Below are positions 1-6,393 of a stretch of DNA of 6,966 nt, in pieces. Where the stretch lies: contig DATKQI010000232.1 of NCBI GenBank assembly GCA_035532755.1, forward strand, positions 1 through 6,966, written 5' to 3'. The DNA is from DATKQI01 sp035532755. GTDB taxonomy: Bacteria; Pseudomonadota; Alphaproteobacteria; Acetobacterales; Acetobacteraceae. The translations under genes and the position numbers were made by a program. Each line of letters begins with the position of its first letter. Positions within the stretch are counted from its first letter, which is position 1. Below the pieces are notes generated by a model. It saw nothing but the letters and a program-made list of their open reading frames with translations, ran no database searches and was not told where the DNA came from.

Positions 1-1529
1 CGGTCGAGGAACCAGCGGTCGTGGCTGATGATGACGGCGCAGCCGGCGAATTCGGCCAGCGCCTCCTCCAGCGCGCGGAGGGTGTCCACATCGAGGTCGT
101 TCGTCGGCTCGTCGAGCAGGATGACGTTGGATTCGGATTTCAGCATCTTCGCGAGATGGACGCGGTTGCGCTCGCCGCCCGAGAGGATGCCGACCTTCTT
201 CTGCTGGTCCGAGCCCTTGAAGTTGAACGCGCCGACATAGGCGCGGGAGGGAACGGCGCGCTTGCCGAGGTAGATGACATCGGTTCCGCCGCTGATTTCC
301 TCCCACACGCTCTTGTTCGCATCCAGGCTGTCGCGGGACTGGTTGACGTAGCCGAGCTTCACCGTATCGCCCACGCGCAGGGAGCCTGAATCGGGCTGTT
401 CCTCGCCGGTGATCATGCGGAACAGGGTGGTCTTGCCCGCACCGTTGGGGCCGATCACCCCGACGATGCCGCCGGGCGGGAGCTTGAAGTTCAGCTCGTC
501 GATCAGCAGCTCGTTGCCGTAGCCTTTGCGCAGGTTCTCCGCCTCGATCACGGTGCCGCCGAGGCGGGGGCCGGGCGGGATGACGATTTCGGCCACGCCG
601 CCGGCCATTTCCTGGGATTTCGCCAGCATCTCCTCGTATTTCTGGATGCGGGCCTTGCTTTTCGTCTGCCGCGCGCGGGCGGAGGAGGCAATCCATTCCT
701 GCTCGGCGGCGAGTGCGCGCTGGCGGGCGCTTTCCTCCTTCTCCTCCTGTTGCAGGCGCTTGCGCTTCTGGTCGAGCCAGGAGGAGTAGTTGCCTTCGAA
801 CGGGTAGCCGCGGCCGCGCTCGATCTCGAGGATCCAGTTGGTCACGTTGTCGAGGAAGTAGCGGTCGTGGGTGACGATCATCACCGTGCCGGTGTAGTCG
901 TGCAGCGTGCGTTCGAGCCAGGCGACGGATTCGGCGTCCAGATGGTTCGTCGGTTCGTCCAGCAGCAGCAGGTCGGGCTTTTCCAGCAGCAGGCGGCACA
1001 GGGCCACGCGGCGCTTCTCGCCGCCGGAGAGGTTCGCGACCGGGCTGTCCGGCGGGGGGCAGCGCAGGGCATCCAGCGCGATTTCGAGCCGCCGGTCCAG
1101 CTCCCAGCCGTCCTCGGCGTCGATCTTCTCCTGCAGGGTGGCCTGTTCGGCGAGCAGGGTGTTCATCTGCTCGTCGTCCATCGGCTCGGCGAAGGCTTCG
1201 CTGATGGCGTTGAAGCGGGTGAGGGCCGCCTGCAGCGGGCCGAAGGCCTCGGCGACGTTCTCCGCCACGGTTTTCGTGGGGTCGAGCTGCGGTTCCTGCG
1301 GCAGGTAGCCCACGCGCACGCCTTCGGCGGCCCAGGCCTCCCCGCCGTATTCGGTCTCGATGCCGGCCATGATCTTGAGCAGGGTGGACTTGCCCGCGCC
1401 GTTCACGCCCAGCACGCCGATCTTCACGCCGGGCAGGAAGGACAGCGTGATGCCCTTGAACACCTCGCGCCCGCCAGGGAAGGCCTTGGTGAGGTTCTTC
1501 ATCACATAGACATACTGGTAGCTGGCCAT
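1..1529 (-). CDS. ettA: EttA, energy-dependent translational throttle ABC-F ATPase (C-terminus cut by window edge)
   Basis: This encodes a soluble ABC-F protein with two ATPase domains and no membrane segments. The family binds the ribosomal E site and gates entry into elongation according to the ATP/ADP ratio. The visible 509 residues begin MASYQYVYVMKNLTKAFPGG. Domain 1 has Walker A GVNGAGKST (41-49), signature LSGGE (167-171) and Walker B LLLLDEPTNHLD (187-198) with catalytic Glu192. A charged helical linker rich in K, R, E and Q (about 243-310) corresponds to the P-site tRNA interaction motif. Domain 2 has Walker A GPNGAGKTT (360-368), LSGGE (449-453) and LLDEPTNDLD (471-480) with Glu474. 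The reading frame runs off the left edge just after the HDRWFLD switch region. About 45 residues are missing compared with E. coli EttA (about 555). The start is supported by GGGAG 9 nt upstream (1539-1543). A tRNA gene lies 59 bp upstream on the same strand. Linker length and motif spellings favour EttA over Uup or YheS. Confidence 0.96.
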   Translation of the reverse strand, partial: MASYQYVYVMKNLTKAFPGGREVFKGITLSFLPGVKIGVLGVNGAGKSTLLKIMAGIETEYGGEAWAAEGVRVGYLPQEPQLDPTKTVAENVAEAFGPLQAALTRFNAISEAFAEPMDDEQMNTLLAEQATLQEKIDAEDGWELDRRLEIALDALRCPPPDSPVANLSGGEKRRVALCRLLLEKPDLLLLDEPTNHLDAESVAWLERTLHDYTGTVMIVTHDRYFLDNVTNWILEIERGRGYPFEGNYSSWLDQKRKRLQQEEKEESARQRALAAEQEWIASSARARQTKSKARIQKYEEMLAKSQEMAGGVAEIVIPPGPRLGGTVIEAENLRKGYGNELLIDELNFKLPPGGIVGVIGPNGAGKTTLFRMITGEEQPDSGSLRVGDTVKLGYVNQSRDSLDANKSVWEEISGGTDVIYLGKRAVPSRAYVGAFNFKGSDQQKKVGILSGGERNRVHLAKMLKSESNVILLDEPTNDLDVDTLRALEEALAEFAGCAVIISHDRWFLD

Positions 1530-1588
1530 GCACGCGGGCTCCCGTCGGACTGGTGGGTGTTCTACGGACGGCGCGCGCGCGGGGCAAC

Positions 1589-1662
1589 TGCGCCCGGCAG
1601 GACTCGAACCTGCAACCAGGCCGTTATGAGCGGCCAGCTCTGACCAGTTGAGCTACGGGCGC
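1589..1662 (-). tRNA. tRNA with CAU anticodon (elongator Met or Ile2)
   Basis: The reverse strand folds into a complete 74-nt cloverleaf. It has a perfect 7-bp acceptor stem (GCGCCCG/CGGGCGC), a 4-bp D stem (GCTC/GAGC), a 5-bp anticodon stem (GGCCG/CGGCC), anticodon loop CTCATAA, a 5-nt variable loop, a 5-bp T stem (GCAGG/CCTGC) with T loop TTCGAGT, and discriminator A73. CCA is not encoded; GTTG follows. G1 pairs with C72, so it is not initiator tRNA, which has a mismatch there. CAU is shared by elongator tRNA-Met and by tRNA-Ile2, which TilS modifies to lysidine. C4-G69 and C5-G68 are TilS recognition features in E. coli and lean slightly towards Ile2, but do not settle it. Position 26 is U, where a purine is usual. 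A15 and U48 can form the normal Levitt pair. Confidence 0.95.
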
Positions 1663-1691
1663 ATGAAGCACGGCGCAAGAAGTGAGGGCCG

Positions 1692-1720
1692 ATGTGACCC
1701 GAGCTTGGGCGCGTTGGCAA
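1692..1720 (-). promoter_or_regulatory. Possible weak promoter for the CAU tRNA
   Basis: On the minus strand TTGCCA (1715-1720) is followed after 17 nt by TCACAT (1692-1697). The -35 matches the consensus well and the -10 poorly (3 of 6). Transcription would begin near 1685, giving a leader of about 23 nt before the tRNA. The -35 is the complement of the -35 proposed for ppa on the other strand. This is a pattern match only. Confidence 0.3.
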
Positions 1721-1742
1721 GCACCGGCCCCGCCGCTATGGT
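1714..1742 (+). promoter_or_regulatory. Likely sigma-70 type promoter for ppa
   Basis: TTGGCA (1714-1719) is separated by exactly 17 nt from TATGGT (1737-1742), in the right orientation and about 46 bp upstream of the ppa start codon. The predicted start of transcription is near 1749, giving a leader of about 40 nt that contains the AGAGGAA ribosome-binding site at 1776-1782. Alphaproteobacterial promoters are often relaxed, so this is plausible but unproven. Confidence 0.5.
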
Positions 1743-1787
1743 CCGCCCCCGCCAGACCCCGGCCCGCCAGATCATAGAGGAACCCCC

Positions 1788-2312
1788 ATGGACGTAGCGA
1801 AGATCGCCACCGGCAAGACCCCGCCCACCGACATCAACGTGGTGATCGAGATCCCGCAGGGCTCGGCCGTGAAATACGAGGTGGACAAGGCATCCGGCGC
1901 GGTGGTTGTGGACCGGTTCCTGTTCACCCCCATGGCCTATCCCGCCGCCTACGGCTTCATCCCCAACACCCTGGCCGACGACGGAGACCCGGCGGACGCG
2001 CTGGTGCTGACCCCGGCCGCCGTGGTGCCCGGCGCGGTGATCCGCGCCCGGCCGATCGGGCTGCTGCTGATGGAGGACGAGGCGGGGCAGGACGAGAAGA
2101 TCATTTGCGTGCCGCACGACAAGATCCATCCGCAGTTCAGCGCCGTGAGCGAGGCGACCGACCTGCCGCAGATCACCCGCGACGCGATCGAGCACTTCTT
2201 CACCCATTACAAGGACCTGGAGAAGGGCAAATGGGTGAAGATCTCCGGCTGGGCCGACCGTGCCGCGGCCGAGGCCGCCATTGCCCGGAGCATCGCCGCC
2301 GCGCGGAAGTGA
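1788..2312 (+). CDS. ppa: Inorganic pyrophosphatase, family I
   Basis: This cytoplasmic enzyme hydrolyses pyrophosphate to two phosphates with Mg2+, pulling nucleic-acid, aminoacyl-tRNA and other biosynthetic reactions forward. The protein is 174 residues, normal for the prokaryotic family I enzyme. Its numbering lines up with the E. coli enzyme: K29, E31, R43, Y55, metal-binding D65, D67 and D70, then D97, D102, K104, Y141 and K142 are all present. The signature reads DGDPADA (65-71). The alanine at 69 stands where the family usually has V, L, I, M or F; the three aspartates are intact. The start is well supported by AGAGGAA (1776-1782) 5 nt upstream. The gene stands alone: it is divergent from the tRNA/ettA side and convergent with the tcu operon, with a hairpin after its stop. 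Confidence 0.97.
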   Translation: MDVAKIATGKTPPTDINVVIEIPQGSAVKYEVDKASGAVVVDRFLFTPMAYPAAYGFIPNTLADDGDPADALVLTPAAVVPGAVIRARPIGLLLMEDEAGQDEKIICVPHDKIHPQFSAVSEATDLPQITRDAIEHFFTHYKDLEKGKWVKISGWADRAAAEAAIARSIAAARK

Positions 2313-2332
2313 CGCGGCGGGTTTCGGAGCGG

Positions 2333-2355
2333 CGGCCAGGGTTTGGCCCTGGCCG
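2333..2355. terminator. Hairpin between convergent genes, possible bidirectional terminator
   Basis: A perfect 9-bp GC-rich stem, CGGCCAGGG with CCCTGGCCG, encloses a 5-nt loop. It sits 20 bp after the ppa stop and 6 bp beyond the stop of the convergent MFS gene, which suits a shared terminator. Neither side has a strong T-tract: the plus side reads GTTCCTCCTATT and the minus side is C-rich. Termination may be weak or factor-assisted. Confidence 0.55.
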
Positions 2356-2361
2356 TTCCTC

Positions 2362-3690
2362 CTATTCCAGCACCTCCAGCGGCTTGCCGGTGGTGGTGGG
2401 GCCGAAAAGGCCGACCACCAGGGCGACGACCAGCCAGCACGCGGCGATATAGACGAACACGCTGAGGTATCCGGCGGCGGCGAAGATGGTGCTGACGAAG
2501 AACGGCCCGGCGACGTTCGCGAGCCGGCCGACGCCGTAGGTGAGACCCATGCCGGAGGAGCGGACCTCCGTCGGGTACAGCTCGGGCGTGTAGGTATAAA
2601 GGGCGACGGCCATCCCCTGGATGGTCATCACCACCAGCGCGCCGAACAGCACGATGAACACCGGCGAGAAGGACAGGCCGTAGCCCACGCCGAAGATGGC
2701 GATGAGGATGCCGTCGATCGTGATGAACCATTTGCGCTCGAACCGCTCCACGAGGTCCGACGCGATGAGGGAGCCGATCGGGTTGCAGATGGCGATGAGG
2801 CTTGTGTAGCTGAGCGACTGCACGAGCGAGAAGCCGTGCTGCACCAGCAGCGTCGGCACCCAGGCGACGAAGCCATAGAACCCCAGCGTCTGGAAGATCC
2901 AGACCAGCAGCAGGATGATGGTGCGGCCGATCTGCTTGCCCTCGAACAGCAGGGCAAGCGTGCCGGCGGCGGGGGCGGGTTCGGCCGCCACGGGGCGTAC
3001 CGGCGGCAGCGTGCCATATTCGACGACGGCGGCGGCTTCGAGTTCGGCGACGATGGCGTTGGCCCGCGCCGGGTCGTCATGGCGCAGGTACCAGCGCGGC
3101 GATTCCTTCATGCGCGCCGCCATGATGAGCGCGAAGATGCCGAGCGCGCCCCACACGAACACGAGCCGCCAGCCCCAGGGCGCCATCGGCACCACGAAGC
3201 GCGCGACCCAGGCGGTGGCGGGAATGCCGATCAGCCCGATGGTGACGATCCGCCCCATGTACTTGCCCCGCACCCGGGCGGGGAAGAACTCGCTGACATA
3301 GGTGTTGGCGATCACCGTCATCCCCGACAGGCCCACGCCGGTGAGGAAGCGGAAGATGGCGAGCGTGGCCACGTTCCACGACAAGGCGTTGAGCAGCGAG
3401 AACAGCGTGTAGATCAGGATGGAGATGATGAAGCCGCGCTTGCGCCCGAACCGATCGGCGAACCAGCCGCCCGAGACCGCGCCGATAAACATGCCGCCGA
3501 AGCTCGCCGAGGTGATCAGCGCCACCGCGCTGACCGGGATGTGCCAGGCCTTCATGATGCCGGGGGCGGAGAAGGCGAAGGTGCTGAGATCCCCCAATTC
3601 GAAGAAATAGGCGAAGGCGAGGGCGGCGACGGCGATCCGGTGCAGCGAGGTGATCGGCAGCCGGTCCAGTCTTGCGCTGATGTCTGACAT
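2362..3690 (-). CDS. MFS transporter, probable tricarboxylate/tricarballylate uptake (third gene of tcu operon)
   Basis: This encodes a 442-residue inner-membrane protein of the major facilitator superfamily, with about 12 hydrophobic segments split by a polar loop at about 195-255. The loop between helices 2 and 3 carries motif A, GGWFADRFGRKRG (74-86). KESPRWYL (195-202) follows helix 6, and TPELYPTEVRSSG (368-380) lies in the second half. These last two resemble sugar-porter, NiaP and aromatic-acid transporters more than the CitA-like symporter TcuC of Salmonella. The ATG at 3690 follows GGGGAAAGA, and the gene begins 14 nt after the tcuB stop, so cotranscription is very likely. The reading frame stays open upstream into tcuB, but the longer product would lack this ribosome-binding site and shows no homology there. 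The substrate is inferred from the operon; citrate, tricarballylate or another carboxylate would all fit. Confidence 0.9.
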   Translation of the reverse strand: MSDISARLDRLPITSLHRIAVAALAFAYFFELGDLSTFAFSAPGIMKAWHIPVSAVALITSASFGGMFIGAVSGGWFADRFGRKRGFIISILIYTLFSLLNALSWNVATLAIFRFLTGVGLSGMTVIANTYVSEFFPARVRGKYMGRIVTIGLIGIPATAWVARFVVPMAPWGWRLVFVWGALGIFALIMAARMKESPRWYLRHDDPARANAIVAELEAAAVVEYGTLPPVRPVAAEPAPAAGTLALLFEGKQIGRTIILLLVWIFQTLGFYGFVAWVPTLLVQHGFSLVQSLSYTSLIAICNPIGSLIASDLVERFERKWFITIDGILIAIFGVGYGLSFSPVFIVLFGALVVMTIQGMAVALYTYTPELYPTEVRSSGMGLTYGVGRLANVAGPFFVSTIFAAAGYLSVFVYIAACWLVVALVVGLFGPTTTGKPLEVLE

Positions 3691-3704
3691 TTCTTTCCCC
3701 GTTT

Positions 3705-4829
3705 TCAGGCTGGCGGCGGTTGCAACTGGCGGGTGCGTTCTGCCGCGAATCGCAGCAGAGCGGCAGAGCGGTAGGGGCCATGGACGAACTTGCTGTAGGG
3801 CAGCGCGAGGAACAGCGCCAGGATCACGCCCAGGTGCACCGAAAGGGCGATCCCCATCGCGGCGGTGGCGCGCAGCGCGAGCAGCAGCAACCCGGTGACG
3901 GCGGCGAGCAGCAGCAGCACCAGCAGCGCGTACTCCCCGCCCAGCACGCGGCGTGCGGCCGGTTCGGGGTCTGCCACGATCTTCAGCCAGATCAACCCCG
4001 CGCAGCCCGCGATCAGCCCCAGCCCACCGAACGTGCCCAGCAGCACCGGCAGGCTGAAGACGGGATAGGGGGCGGGCCGGCCGAGCAGATCGGCCTCGAC
4101 CGTGGCAACCACGGTGGCGGCGAAGCAGAGCAGGAAGCCGTAGAACAGCGCGTGGTGCAGATGCCGCCGCGCCTGGGTGAACCCTTCGTCCCGATCGTTG
4201 CAGCCATGCCCGCCGCCGCCGAGGTTGCGCAGGGTGAGCACATCCATGGCCGCGCGGGCGAGCGCGGATGCCCCGATGGGCGCTTCGGGGCCGGCGGCAT
4301 GCCAGAACCGGCGCACGCCGATGGCGATGGCAAGCAGTGCATAGAGGAAACTCGCCCCTGCCACGGCCGCCATCACGCCCCACGGGATCACGGCATAGAA
4401 CGCGCCGGGGCCGCGATGCGCGCCGTAGAGAGTGGCCGCCGGGCGCAGCCCCATCGCCAGCAGCAGCACGAGCGCGATGGCGCCCGCGGTGGCCACCGAG
4501 ACGACCGTGCCGTTGCGGCGGAACAGCCGGGCGAGCGGCGCGGGCCAGGCGTGGGCTTCGTAGCTGTCGGCGCGCACCTCGGCGAAGGTCTGCGGCAGAT
4601 TGATGCCGAACGGGTGCGGCGGAGCGTATTGGCAGGCGTAGTAGCAGCCACGGCAGTTGTGGCAGAGGTTGGCGAGGTAATCGACATCGGCGGTGGAGAA
4701 TGCGCGCCGCTGTTCCATCGCCGGGAATACGGCGCAGAACCCCTCGCAGTAGCGGCAGGCGTTGCAGATCTCCATCGCCCGCACCGCTTCGGCGGTTGCT
4801 TCAGTTGCGTGCATGTCAGTTGCGTGCAT
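3705..4829 (-). CDS. tcuB: TcuB, tricarballylate utilisation 4Fe-4S membrane protein (CitB-like)
   Basis: TcuB is the electron-transfer partner of TcuA; in Salmonella it re-oxidises the TcuA flavin and feeds the quinone pool. The 374-residue protein opens with two cysteine clusters typical of 4Fe-4S binding: C22, C25, C28, C32 (CNACRYCEGFC) and C56, C59, C62, C66 (CHNCRGCYYAC). About six hydrophobic segments follow, near 108-128, 147-170, 227-245, 262-283, 298-318 and 324-345. The motif GGGGHGCND (204-212) and histidines 223, 225 and 226 before the third segment may serve haem binding, which is an inference. The start at 4829 is favoured by GGGAGG 9 nt upstream (4839-4844). A second in-frame ATG at 4814 lies 24 nt from that site. 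The N-terminus reads MHATDMHATE because a 15-bp sequence is tandemly repeated here. The gene overlaps the tcuA stop by 14 nt, suggesting translational coupling. Confidence 0.94.
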   Translation of the reverse strand: MHATDMHATEATAEAVRAMEICNACRYCEGFCAVFPAMEQRRAFSTADVDYLANLCHNCRGCYYACQYAPPHPFGINLPQTFAEVRADSYEAHAWPAPLARLFRRNGTVVSVATAGAIALVLLLAMGLRPAATLYGAHRGPGAFYAVIPWGVMAAVAGASFLYALLAIAIGVRRFWHAAGPEAPIGASALARAAMDVLTLRNLGGGGHGCNDRDEGFTQARRHLHHALFYGFLLCFAATVVATVEADLLGRPAPYPVFSLPVLLGTFGGLGLIAGCAGLIWLKIVADPEPAARRVLGGEYALLVLLLLAAVTGLLLLALRATAAMGIALSVHLGVILALFLALPYSKFVHGPYRSAALLRFAAERTRQLQPPPA

Positions 4830-4830
4830 G
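4801..4830. repeat. Exact 15-bp tandem duplication at the tcuA/tcuB junction
   Basis: TCAGTTGCGTGCATG occurs twice back to back, at 4801-4815 and 4816-4830. On the coding strand each unit contains both an ATG usable as the tcuB start and the AACTGA that ends tcuA. The tcuA stop lies in the upstream (coding-strand) copy. Because 15 is a multiple of three, the duplication adds five residues to TcuB and leaves TcuA unchanged. A related copy lies at 6244-6258. Confidence 0.95.
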
Positions 4831-6213
4831 TTTGGCTGCCTCCCGCCCCGCGATCTGTCCGAACACCGTGCCGATCGTCATCCCGAAGCCGGCGAGGTAG
4901 CCACGGCCGAGGATGTTGCCGGCCATGATCTCCCCGGCGGCGAACAGGTTCGCGGCCGGTTTGCCGTCCTGCATCTGCACCCGCGCGCCTTGGTCCACTC
5001 GCACGCCGAGATAGGTGAAGGTGATGCCGGGGCGCAGCGGGTAGCCGATGAAGGGGGGCGTATCGATCGTGCGCGCCCAATGCGTTTTGGGCGGGGTGAG
5101 GCCGGTGGTCGCGCAGCCGTCGAGCCGCGTGGGATCGAACGGGCCGGGCTGCACGGCGGCGTTGTAATTCCGCACCGTCGCGGTGAGCGCCGCCGGATCG
5201 AGGCCGAGTTTCGCCGCGAGTTCACCGATGCTGCCGGCCTGGATCGCCGGGAACACCGAGGGCATGAACAGCGTCTCGGCCTTCGCATCGAAGATGGACC
5301 ATGCGATCTGGCCCTCCTGCTGCGCGACCAGCCGGCCCCAGATGGCATAGCGCTTCGGCCACACGTCCTCGCCCTCGTCGTAGAAGCGGCGCGCATCCCG
5401 ATTCACCACGATGCTGAACGGCACGCAATCGAGCCGGGTGACGATGCCACCGTCGAAGCGGGGCGCGCGAGCGTCGATCGCGACCGCGTGGCATTGCGTG
5501 GGATCGCCCACCGGGACCACGCCCTCGGCGAGCAGCGCCTTCAGCACCGTGCCCTGGGCGTAGGGCGTGCCGCGGATGCGGAAGTTCTCCGCCGCCTCCC
5601 CCCAATACTGCTTCAGCCAGCCGATATTCGCCTGGAACCCGCCGGCCGCGGCGACGAAGGCGCGGGCGTGGATGGTGGCGGGGAAGCCGCGGCAGGCCAC
5701 GGTGGCCGCGCGCACGAACCCATCCTCCATCATCACCGTCTGCACCTCGGTATCATAGAGGATCGCCACGCCCAGCCGCTCGGCATGGGCGTAGTAGGCG
5801 TTCACCAATGCCTTGCCGCCGCCGAGGAAGAAGGTGTTGGTGCGCGAAAGGCTGAGCGTGCCGGTGAGCGAGGGCTGGAAATGCACCCCGCACCGCTCCA
5901 TCCACGGGGCGAGCCCGGCGGAGGCGCGGATGGTCATCCGCGCCAGGGCCTCATCCGTCTCGCCCCCGGTCACGCGGCGCAGGTCATCCCAGTATTCGTC
6001 TTCCAGATAGGCCTCGGTCAGCACCTTCGTGGGTGCCGCGTGCATGGCGCGCAGGTTGCGCGTGTGCCGGCTGTTGCCGCCGCGCATCGCCCTTGGCGCA
6101 TGCTCCAGCACCACCACCGATGCCCCGGCCTCGCGCGCGGTGATGGCCGCGCACAGCGCGGCGTTGCCGCCGCCGATCACCGCCACATCGAACGTTTGCG
6201 CGAGATCGGCCAT
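4816..6213 (-). CDS. tcuA: TcuA, FAD-dependent tricarballylate dehydrogenase
   Basis: TcuA oxidises tricarballylate, a citrate analogue that lacks the hydroxyl and inhibits aconitase, to cis-aconitate, which enters the TCA cycle. The 465-residue protein belongs to the fumarate reductase/succinate dehydrogenase flavoprotein family. The FAD dinucleotide-binding motif VIGGGNAALCAA lies at 12-23, with E37 at the end of the second strand. R49, H50 and R52 follow in GGNSRHTRN. A substrate-binding region occupies the middle. The C-terminal FAD segment ANLFAAGEIMAGNILGRGYL (421-440) is typical of TcuA. Length is close to the Salmonella protein. The start at 6213 is chosen by family alignment of the N-terminus; AAAAGGG lies 11 nt upstream (6225-6231). 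In-frame ATGs at 6237 and 6258 (MYATEY) remain possible, though neither has a clear ribosome-binding site. The gene heads an operon with tcuB and an MFS gene. Confidence 0.94.
   Translation of the reverse strand: MADLAQTFDVAVIGGGNAALCAAITAREAGASVVVLEHAPRAMRGGNSRHTRNLRAMHAAPTKVLTEAYLEDEYWDDLRRVTGGETDEALARMTIRASAGLAPWMERCGVHFQPSLTGTLSLSRTNTFFLGGGKALVNAYYAHAERLGVAILYDTEVQTVMMEDGFVRAATVACRGFPATIHARAFVAAAGGFQANIGWLKQYWGEAAENFRIRGTPYAQGTVLKALLAEGVVPVGDPTQCHAVAIDARAPRFDGGIVTRLDCVPFSIVVNRDARRFYDEGEDVWPKRYAIWGRLVAQQEGQIAWSIFDAKAETLFMPSVFPAIQAGSIGELAAKLGLDPAALTATVRNYNAAVQPGPFDPTRLDGCATTGLTPPKTHWARTIDTPPFIGYPLRPGITFTYLGVRVDQGARVQMQDGKPAANLFAAGEIMAGNILGRGYLAGFGMTIGTVFGQIAGREAAKHARN
4839..4844 (-). promoter_or_regulatory. 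Ribosome-binding site deciding the tcuB start
   Basis: GGGAGG on the minus strand lies inside the 3' end of tcuA, 9 nt before the ATG at 4829 and 24 nt before the alternative ATG at 4814. This spacing favours the first ATG and therefore the 14-nt overlap with tcuA. Confidence 0.7.
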
Positions 6214-6239
6214 GCCTCGCTGCGCCCTTTTCGCCATTT

Positions 6240-6257
6240 TGTATTCAGTTGCATACA
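6240..6257. promoter_or_regulatory. Dyad TGTAT-N8-ATACA at the tcuA 5' edge, possible operator
   Basis: A perfect 5-bp inverted repeat with an 8-bp spacer lies 27-44 bp upstream of the chosen tcuA start and partly overlaps the CATAAT -10-like hexamer. TGTAT/ATACA half-sites occur in operators of some GntR-family repressors, but no regulator gene is present in the window to match it with. Occupancy here would block transcription if the start of transcription lies nearby. Five base pairs per arm is modest evidence. Confidence 0.3.
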
Positions 6258-6258
6258 T
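6244..6258 (-). repeat. Third, diverged copy of the tcuA/tcuB junction repeat
   Basis: On the coding strand this reads ATGTATGCAACTGAA, against ATGCACGCAACTGAA in the tcuB copy ending at 4800: 13 of 15 identical, both differences being C/T. It begins at an in-frame ATG of the tcuA frame and would encode MYATE, mirroring MHATE of TcuB. Confidence 0.7.
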
Positions 6259-6282
6259 TATGGAGACTGGCAATCGTGCGAT

Positions 6283-6300
6283 GCGCGCACCGGTGCGTGC
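6283..6300. repeat. 18-bp near-perfect palindrome upstream of tcuA
   Basis: GCGCGCACCGGTGCGTGC contains a perfect 12-bp palindrome, CGCACCGGTGCG (6286-6297), extended by two further pairs after one mismatch. It lies about 70-90 bp upstream of the tcuA start and could be a regulator site or simply GC-rich chance. Confidence 0.4.
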
Positions 6301-6393
6301 CCCAGCCGCATACGCCCCATCATGAATCCAGACTTTCAGGATAGGCCCTGAAGAGTGCGGCGATGCCAACGGGTGAAAGTATTGACCCATTGC

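Noticed and set aside
750..1643. Long open frame of 297 codons on the plus strand
   Set aside because: It is antisense to ettA and runs into the tRNA. Its composition is that of a GC-rich shadow frame and it has no recognisable domain.
2260..3687. Plus-strand open frame of 475 codons opposite the MFS gene
   Set aside because: Very rich in D, E, H, G and R, the typical antisense image of a hydrophobic membrane protein. The opposite strand encodes a clear MFS carrier.
2362..4383. MFS frame extended upstream to 673 codons
   Set aside because: The extra N-terminal part overlaps tcuB and is Arg/Ala-rich with no homology. The ATG at 3690 has a good ribosome-binding site and begins just after the tcuB stop.
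4801..4830. Start of a CRISPR or other longer repeat array
   Set aside because: There are only two adjacent 15-bp units with no spacers, wholly within coding sequence.
3720..6351. Two long plus-strand open frames (3720-4928 and 4762-6351)
   Set aside because: They are antisense to tcuB and tcuA, which carry Fe-S and FAD motifs in the correct frames. They show no motif, and the overlap between them is unnatural.
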